NCBI GenBank assembly: GCA_007922195.1
Contig: ML682124.1
Span: 205,110 to 269,109, forward strand
Length of the DNA: 64,000 bases
Source: Podocnemis expansa
Lineage: Eukaryota > Chordata > Testudines > Podocnemididae
Reading direction: 5' to 3'
A program made the translations under genes and the position numbers. The notes beneath the pieces were generated by a model. The model worked only from the letters and a program-made list of their open reading frames with translations, searched no databases and was not told the DNA's origin. This document shows, piece by piece, positions 56,113-64,000 of this stretch; the first letter of the stretch is position 1; every line of letters starts with the position of its first letter.

Positions 56113-59100
56113 TCCAGTCTACACTGACAGTAAAGTTCAACATAACATCGCTTATGATGACCTTCTACAGCCTGTTTCAGCTGTCAGAATGTTAAATTTA
56201 AATTAAATAGTGCTGTAATTTGACCTGATAACACTACCTCTACAAGTGGTGTAGCTCTTTTTTTTTTTTTTACATCAACAATTTGAATTTAGGTTGATGC
56301 AGCTAAAGAGTAGCTCTAATCTTGATTTTCCTGTTTCTCCATTCCATTGCATCGTAGCAACATAGCCCCCCCCACATCTGTAGTTCAGGAAAGATTCCAA
56401 TTAATGTCTTTCTCTGCATGCAGCACTATGCCTCTCTGTTGTGCTTGCAGCACAGAAACAGCAAGAATTGCTTTCCCTGCTCTTATTTTTTTTAAAGAGA
56501 AGAAGGGAGGGGCAATGAGCAGAGGATGACTGCCTCTCCACAATCCCCTACACCTACTAGCCACAATGAAATGCATTTCAAGAAGTAATGCGATCGGTGC
56601 AGACTTGAAACCCTTAGCAAGCAATTTATTTTGATCACTCACCTTCAGCTTCTGTGATTCTACAGCCTAAGATCTATTTACAGTCCCAACTTCAATATAG
56701 ACAAATCCTTAGACTCTATGAAATTGCCTTCAAAAAGGTTGGCTTTGTGCGTTGTGCTTAAATTCCAAGGTGAGTTTACAGTACTGGAAGTTAAATATAA
56801 AACAATATTTGCTTAGAAAACTAATCAAATATACTATCAAACTCCCAGCAAAAATAAATACAGAGACCTGGGATCTAAATTTGCATGGAGTCATTCATTT
56901 GCGTATTGACACATTTTAATCAAAGCATTTATGTGGTGTGCTTACAGAGTCCCCTCATTCTCCACAGTCTCCAGAGTAGATCAGGAAGTGTTGCAGCGAG
57001 ATACTTAGCAAACAACAGACATCCTGGGTACATAAGGCACTATTTGCTGCTCAGAAGATTGTTCTTTGTGTGCACGTCCTCATGATACAGAGCATCAGAA
57101 GTAAGTGACTTCCTAAAGAAGTAAAGGAAAGAAAAGGGAACCTTAAACTACCAGAGTGAATGATTGGAGAAAGTGGAAAATAAGGAGTAGGAGAAGGTTT
57201 ATACTGTATGCTCTTTCCAACAACTTTTGAATGGAGATATGGAACTTACTTACAATAATTTGCATATCTTCATTCAGATCCCCTTCTCACTACACACAGA
57301 GTGCACTGGTTCAAAGGGAGGGGTTTCTTTTCAAACCAGTGTTACCCAGTTGTCGGATGGTGTTGCATGATCAGCTTCCAGACTGGCTGAGTGGTCTTCA
57401 CAGACCCAATGAGTTGGTCAGGAAGTTCAAACAGAAGCCTGTGAATTTGCTGCATCAGTGAAGACCTGCCCTTTATCTGTGAAAGCAATAGCAGAAAGGA
57501 GACAAATTTCTGTCTCAATATGGCAAAGAAGCCTATAGTGCAAATGGCTTTTCTGTAGAAATTTGATTTTTGGTAACTGAGGCAGCTAGACTTGTTGGAC
57601 CTGTAGATTTGAAGGGAGGTTTTTTTGTTTGTTTGTTTGTTTTGGTTTTTTTTAGGGTCTTTTGAGGGGTGAAGGGCTGGTTCATGGTGTAACAGAAAAA
57701 GCACAAAAATGCCAGGGAAATGTTTTGATACTTACCATATGTGCTATTGATGATGGAATCTTGTATACTATACCCCTCTCTGCTGAGGGAAAAAAATGAA
57801 TACACCAAGTAAAAGAGGTTTTTAATGCCAGTTTCATAGGCAGATGGAATATTATATATAAAAGGGCCAAAATTAATAGGGGCTGTCAGGAACAGGAGGA
57901 AAAAGCTGAGTCTTTTGTTATTGCAGTTCATAGTCTTGCTGCTCTTTGAAAATATGACATGTTAAAAGGAGAGCTAATGAGACGTGACAGCTATTGACAT
58001 AAAAAGTACTTTTTTTTTTAAAGCACAGTTTTTTTTTCACTTAGACACAGAGCTCACAGTTCCAAAACCTATAGCAAAAAGTGAGACTGCTGTTTCTATG
58101 GTGTCTTGAAATGTGACTTGTATGGTAGCAGACAAGGGAAGATATCATCAGACAATACTGACACAGTGAAGATTTTAAAATACAAATATGAAAGGAAAGT
58201 CTAATCAAATTTACAGCAGAAGAACAACATAAAACTGACTAGATTATCTGGCCCTCCACTTACCTAGGAGTCAGAGTCAAGACTTTGGTTTTTAAAATAT
58301 ATGGGTCCCTTAATGCAAGGCAAACATACTTTGCATTGAGTAGCTGCTCACTCTTCAGTACCCATGTTGACAGGAGATACTCTCCCATTGACAAAACTTA
58401 CATTTATCAGTCTGGCGGAGTAAAGGAGCTGATGGGAGAAGCACTCAAGAATTTACTGAACGAGTCTGCATCAGATCAGCTACATTGATGGCTGCAGCGC
58501 CAACAGAACAACCGAGTGAAGACGAGACATGATTTTCTTTTCACTTTGAAAAATAGAGACAGCACTCCTAGCAGCACACACTGTAGTTTGAGTCTCCAAT
58601 AAGCAGTCACTGACAGATGAAGACACTTGCTATGGCACCAATTCCTAGAATGTGCCAGTCAACTTCAGGAAATTAGTGAACAACAGAGGACTAAAACTTG
58701 CCAGAAACTTACTCAGCTCTGCCAAAGAAGGCAGGCAGGGGTGGGGGGGCAGCTGAAGACCACTACCTTCATCACATCTACTAGCCTATTCAAAGGACCA
58801 AAATGACCTTCACATGGCTGATAGCCTGCTTCTGACAGGACATTCTTATTACGATGACATTTCAGAAATAATGATCTCTAAAATTCATGAGGGAGCACAG
58901 CATGAGAAGAACAATCCATTTCGTGGACAAGTCTGAGTAGGAAAAATTCAACTTTAATTGAACATACGTAAAAAGGAAAAAGAAAACATCACAACCATTA
59001 CTTTCCAGAAAGCTAACGGATAGACTTTGGGTAGCCACAGGTTTTGTTTTTCTGGAAGGACTTATATGCATTATTGTAATTGATCATTTCTCTTGATATA

Positions 59101-59524
59101 TTGACTTGGCTATGCTTACAGACCTCATCACCAGAGATCATCCAGAAACTAAAGTGAATACTTGTAAGACCTGGAGTTAATGAAGTCATCGTAGCTGATG
59201 ATGGGCTTCAATCGGCTTCAATTTTTTTTCTAGAATTTGCACAGGACTTTGATTTTCAACATCATGCCAGTTGTCCACATTACTGAGAGACCAGTGAACA
59301 CTTCAAAAATATTTCTGCAAAAATCAGTGGAATCATATACACTCCTTGGATACTTATCAATACTGGTCATTTCTAGACTATTGTCAGCAGAATTTCTGAT
59401 GTGAAGATGACTCAGGACACCTTTACCAGTGGCTCTGGTAAACCTTAAACCTCAGTCTGAAGGACCTGATCTGAAAAGCAGAATTACTTCCTGAACAAAA
59501 GGACTTCTAAAGTGGAGTCTGAAT

Positions 59525-59612
59525 AGAATAGAATTATAGGGTTGGAAGGGACCTCATGAGAGCATCAAGTCCAACCCCCTGGGGCTTGAACCCAGGACCT
59601 TCTAAGTAGGTT
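59525..59612 (-). repeat. CR1 3' terminus fragment
   Basis: The plus-strand AGAATTATAGGGTTGGAAGG, GACCTCATGAGAGCATCAAG and TCCAACCCC form the reverse complement of the CR1 3' UTR and tail; only the 3' end is present, as is usual for 5'-truncated copies. Confidence 0.8.
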
Positions 59613-61044
59613 TATATGTGTTGAAACCTACATGGTCTTAAATTTAGCGTAAGTGAGAACATGGTCTACTCTAGAAGAGTGATCAGACACCCCTTCATAG
59701 ACTTGATAAAGAGACACATTGATATAAATAACTTAAAATTTTTGAAGTTTATATTGAATTTTGTTGTGTGTGTAAATAATTTGGTTTATAACTTGTTTAA
59801 TATTATTATAAAGAAAGGGAGAGGTGAAGAAGTTATAAAATTGCTGGTCTTCCACAGCAACCAGAAAGGATCATAAGGTGTGTTGCACAGGAGAGCTTAA
59901 TAAATCTAGGAACTGCATATTCAGTGTCTGCTAGGTGCAGCTTACAATATGGCTTTTTAAAGGCCATTTGTTACAGGCTAACCAGAAACAATCCAATTTA
60001 AAATTTACAGACAGAAACATGTTATTTTGAAAGGGGATGGAGGAAATTCTAGTGATGAATAGATCATATGCGGAAAAAAAGAATCAGAGGCTGGCACTTG
60101 GAGAAAATGAAGTGATTCTGCTGTATTTAATATTTAATTGTGCTCAGCAATACAAACAATTTCCAAGCAGTGGTAGACGTGATCATTTTCTGGAACAAAT
60201 GGATCAGAAAAATTCATACTTTGCCCTATCCTTGGCAATAGCACAGAGCGTTAATGCATTAGAGTGGAGAGCAGAGACGCATGACATAGTGTGGCAAACT
60301 GGATAACCTCCAAGGTGCTCATTAGCCATACGACTAATCCCAAAATGAATATATAATGCAAATGAGATGTGAAAACAGCTTCCTGTTTTCATGAGATATC
60401 ACTGCGTAAGATGATGTCAAGTAACTAGGAGTTGAGAAAATTAGGGCTGTGTTGATATCACATTTTAATTAGGGGAGGGCGTGAAGAAAAAGATGTTTCA
60501 GTGTTAAATGCAAATTTCCATAAGATTTACTAAAGTTAAAAGGTTATTTACCGGTGCATTAAACAGTAACTAAGTGGTCTTTAATAACACAATAGAAATA
60601 CTTGGGAGGGTTTGTGAAAGAGGACACATCTGGGACTCAAAACATTTTAAATTTATATGAATAGCAAATATGTATCTACTTACGGTGAATGTGTGTTTCC
60701 CCCCCCCCTTCATGGGCACAACTATGTTTCAGGGGACACTATTTTTGATAGAACAGACCTATTAGGATATGAAACCCAACACTTTCCACTGCAGGTGTTA
60801 ATTCAGGATTTCTTAACGCGGTAAGTTTTAGTCTCAGTAGGTTGCTGTCAGGCCAAACATGAAGAAAACACAGTTCTTCCACCAGTTACATAGCTAGCAG
60901 AGTATGACACAGAACCCAAAGGTTTATAACTTAAAAGCTTTACTTTTGATGTTCAGGAATCATCCACAGATTTTACTTCACTGTTGATTACATAGCTGAC
61001 CAAACAAAATTAATCACTGGGCAGAAGTAAAAGTTACAGAAATA

Positions 61045-61084
<40 letters not shown>
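61045..61084. repeat. (TC)n(AC)n microsatellite
   Basis: A TC tract passes directly into an AC tract. Confidence 0.95.
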
Positions 61085-63064
61085 TATTAAGCTAGCACTC
61101 TTGAACTGTTAATTTACAAGTGAGATTTTTCCCACAGCTGCAGCTACAAAGTATATCCAGACTTCCTGTTCTTTTACAGACATCAGCTACAGCATATTCA
61201 GAGAGAGAAAATGTGCAATCAGGCCCATTCCACACAATCCCCATCTACTACCTCCCTATCCCAATTTGTCAAGTTATGCTAAGATCCGAAAAAGGCCTGC
61301 AAAGGATTAAAAGGAGCAAGCAGAAAAACTGATAGTCCATCCCAGTGTTTGGCAGTAGGGTGGATACTTGGTTTATTGCTAAAATGCCCTGGTAAACAGG
61401 ATCATTCAGATTCTTAGGATGCTAGGAATATTTCTGGTAATCTCAGTTAATTTTGAGCTGTACATCCATCTCTCGATCTATCTAAAGACATGCCTGTCCT
61501 CGAAAGTGGCACAGCTTCATCATTGATAATGTGCTGCTCTAGTACAGATGCTTAATACAACAATGGAAAGGGTTCTTCCATCACAGTAGTAAATCCATCT
61601 CTTTGAGACACTTTGGATGGGTTTATTTAGGAATTAATTCATTGACTTAGTGGTGTCTACATTGCGGCTTAACTAAACCCTGCAAAACATGCCATTTTTT
61701 TTCTCAGCCTCAAGAAATGTAGTTCAGTTGACCTAATTTGTAGTGTAGACTAGTCCCAAATCCTCTCTACCATATTCATCATTGCATGTGCTGAATGGTT
61801 GTTGTCGGTGGGAGATATAATTTGTGCCAATGAGACCAACTATGGTTAGGGGTTAAGGCTTAATAGAAAGCAATGTGATTAGTAAGTCTTGTGATGGACT
61901 GGTAAATCATCTTTTGTTCTGTTCTTGCTGATTTTGCTCTGTTCTTGTTTTGTGGTAGTTCCAGACACTGAGTTACTTCCCCTTTTACAAAAGAATTGCT
62001 TCTGCAGCAAACTCCACAAAACCATGTCTGCTCAGTAACAAAGTCTAACTGGCTAAAAATTTTAATTAACAGCATTGTATCTATATTAAAAACAATGACT
62101 GGTAAAACCCAAATAGGATTGTGGTGTAATCTCTCAGTGGAATACCAAAAAGGCAGGGCAATGTAACAGTAACTTTTTGAAACTGAAAGTGGGTTGCGGA
62201 AAGAAAATAAAAGGCTGCAAAAAGCCCATGCAGACTGGAGGTCTACACAGGCATGTATCTAATAGCCAAACTACGTACTGATCACCTGAAGTTCCCTCCC
62301 TGGCAAGAAATCTTACTGCTGGTAAGCTCGCAGGTCGAGAATGAAATGTCCCACTTGGGATAAGACTGGTGCACCTAAATCTGAATCAAAACTGAATCTA
62401 AATCAAATGAATAAGCCATGGTTCTGTAAGTATAAAGGATAATGCTTAACAGTACTAACTGTAACCCAGTATCAATTAAGGGCTTAGTAATAGGAACAGG
62501 TTTAGGAATTGTAGTTACACTTTTGCTGTAATAAACTTTTTGCTATTTTTTGTTTTTGCTAATTAAATGTAAAAAAAAAAAAAATAAATTGAGTTAGTAA
62601 AAGAAATCAAATCTATGCAGTGTCTGTTTCAGTGTCTCATCCCACTCAACCGTACTCAAAGAATCCATTTTTAAACAGCAAAATCACAATTTGTGAGGTG
62701 TGGAGAAACTTCGGAATCTTTGGATGTTCATCTGAACAAACCTAGCAAATTTGTGGTGGTGGTGGTGTTCTTCTTCTTCATCTTTATGAATTTATAGGTA
62801 TTTCCATGCAGCTAGTCACCATAGTATCTGAGTAGGTTTACAAGTAGCCCTATTTTTACTTGTAGATGTGAGGGAGTTGGGGGAGTTCTTCAGACAGAGC
62901 AAGGACCTTCCCTGAACCTTCATCTAAGCATCAACCCAAAATAAACCTTAAGGGATTTTTTAAAACTTTTTAAGTGCAAAAACATTTTTCAGCTTCATGT
63001 CTTTTGATTTTGGACTATCAGTTAGAAGTTGCAGGGCTGAAATGCTGCAAGCATGGCTCCTAGA

Positions 63065-63245
63065 AGATCTCTGGCCTACTGGATAAAGCACTAGACACGT
63101 ACAGAGGACCTGACCTCAACTCATGCCGTTGTTGATTGACCTTGAGCAGGAAGCTTAGCATCTTGGTCCTTCAGCTTCCATAGCTGTAAAATTGAGATAA
63201 TGATACTAACCTCCTTTTGTAAAATTATTTAAAGTCAATTGATGG
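63065..63245 (+). repeat. MIR/CORE-SINE-like relic
   Basis: GATAAAGCACTAGACACGTA, GACCTCAACTC, TTGACCTTGAGCAGGAAGCT, and ATAGCTGTAAAATTGAGATA follow the order of a tRNA-derived CORE-SINE (D-arm, B box region, core). Confidence 0.5.
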
Positions 63246-64000
63246 AAAAAAAGTTATAGAAGAACTAATTGGCAAGAATTATTGGGCAAACACAGTGAGA
63301 TCTTGTACTCAGCATAGCAGCACTTCTCTGATTTCTGTTATTGTTAGTTATGGCTTGAGTTGAAGAAAGAATTAACAAAGAAGCCATGAAAGACAGATAG
63401 GAAAGACCTAGTATATTATCCTGTCTGCCTGTCCTATGTGGGATTGTGCCTTGTGTTACATTTTCCCCTGTTTCATTTGGTCTAGCTATAAAAGCCACAA
63501 TACAGCTTTCATCTCTTGGCTTGGAAGAAGGTTCTCACATGATTGCCAGCCCAACTTTCAGAAATAGATTAGAACAAATCTGTCCAGGCCCATCAAAATT
63601 CCAGCCTCTTCAATCCTCTAGCCAAACACTTTCTTAGCTTTTCTGCCATCTTTTCTCAGTGTGAGTTCTTTTTCTACCCTAAATTAAATTGCTTCTTTCT
63701 CCCCTTCAAGAGTCAGCTGCCAGTTGGCTAAATGAGGCAGTATTGCCACATTCTGAATGTATTGTGCTGCTTCTTTAAATATGTTTTCTCTGCCAATGAG
63801 CTAACTCAGAAGGGTGTCAGGATTTTACCTCACTCTATCTAGATCTATTCTTCAGTAGTAAGAGGTCTGCAGACTTCTCAATCCATTTTGTTAGATCACA
63901 TGAGACATGTCTCACACATCCAAAAAAGGGGGGGGGGAGTGCACTCTAAAACGCCAACATCTATATGATTTTCATACAACACATTAAAACATCGACCAGA

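Larger units (their letters stand above)
55061..64000. other. Intron-like DNA, no gene seen
   Basis: AT-rich with short random ORFs only. Old CR1 3' ends are at 55895-56112 (plus) and 59525-59612 (minus). A (TC)n(AC)n run is at 61045-61084. A ~105-bp MITE relic with ends GGTGTCTACATTG and, reversed, GACTAGTCTACACTAC is at about 61652-61757. A MIR-like SINE is at about 63065-63245. A 47-bp candidate exon with splice-like borders is at 57736-57782 (minus), not supported by any recognised protein. Confidence 0.45.

Noticed and set aside
58285..59500. Processed pseudogene
   Set aside because: The sequence looks less AT-rich in places, but no frame gives a recognisable protein and there is no poly-A tail.

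Overview
This is vertebrate nuclear DNA, most probably from a turtle. It is AT-rich, intron-like sequence full of CR1 retrotransposons of the sauropsid type, with a Tx1-like and an R4-type retrotransposon, MIR/CORE-SINE-like relics and many short palindromic DNA transposons. The species call is an inference from repeat content. The only host coding sequence I can support is one 74-bp exon on the minus strand (23876-23949). It has canonical splice sites and encodes the switch II segment of a Ras-family GTPase, matching RIT2. The window therefore probably lies inside large RIT2 introns.

Layout. 1-988 (minus): an uninterrupted partial ORF ending in a CCHC zinc knuckle, a Tx1-like retrotransposon ORF1 that runs off the left edge. 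989-2120: G-rich, low-complexity sequence between two head-to-head elements. About 2120-7701 (plus): a nearly full-length CR1 with ORF1 (zinc finger plus SGNH esterase) and ORF2 (APE endonuclease plus reverse transcriptase), broken by stops and frameshifts. A 1,009-bp solo LTR with a 4-bp duplication sits between the two ORFs. 7702-18740: non-coding DNA with several palindrome-rich elements and SINE/CR1 relics. 18853-22345 (minus): an R4/Dong-type retrotransposon with one intact 1,098-residue ORF, placed between TA-type microsatellites, with a tRNA-like sequence at its 5' end. 22549-23190: CR1 relic. 23876-23949: RIT2 exon. 24000-50000: intron-like DNA with small MITEs, SINE relics and microsatellites. 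50290-55060 (minus): an old CR1 into which at least five DNA elements have inserted. 55060-64000: intron-like DNA with minor CR1 relics.

The most striking pattern is a group of PIF/Harbinger-like, apparently non-autonomous elements. They share ends close to GGCTATGTCTACAC and make 3-bp target duplications. Their interiors are built from one of three near-palindromic 14-mers, each centred on a CpG that is often decayed: TTATTTCGAAATAA, TTAGTTCGAACTAA or TTAAGTCGACTTAA. Four copies have readable empty sites in older repeats. Two copies at 51123-51604 and 51686-52164 flank about 80 bp of the old CR1 that is inverted. Their mismatched target duplications match again once the segment is turned round, so the two copies appear to have caused an inversion.
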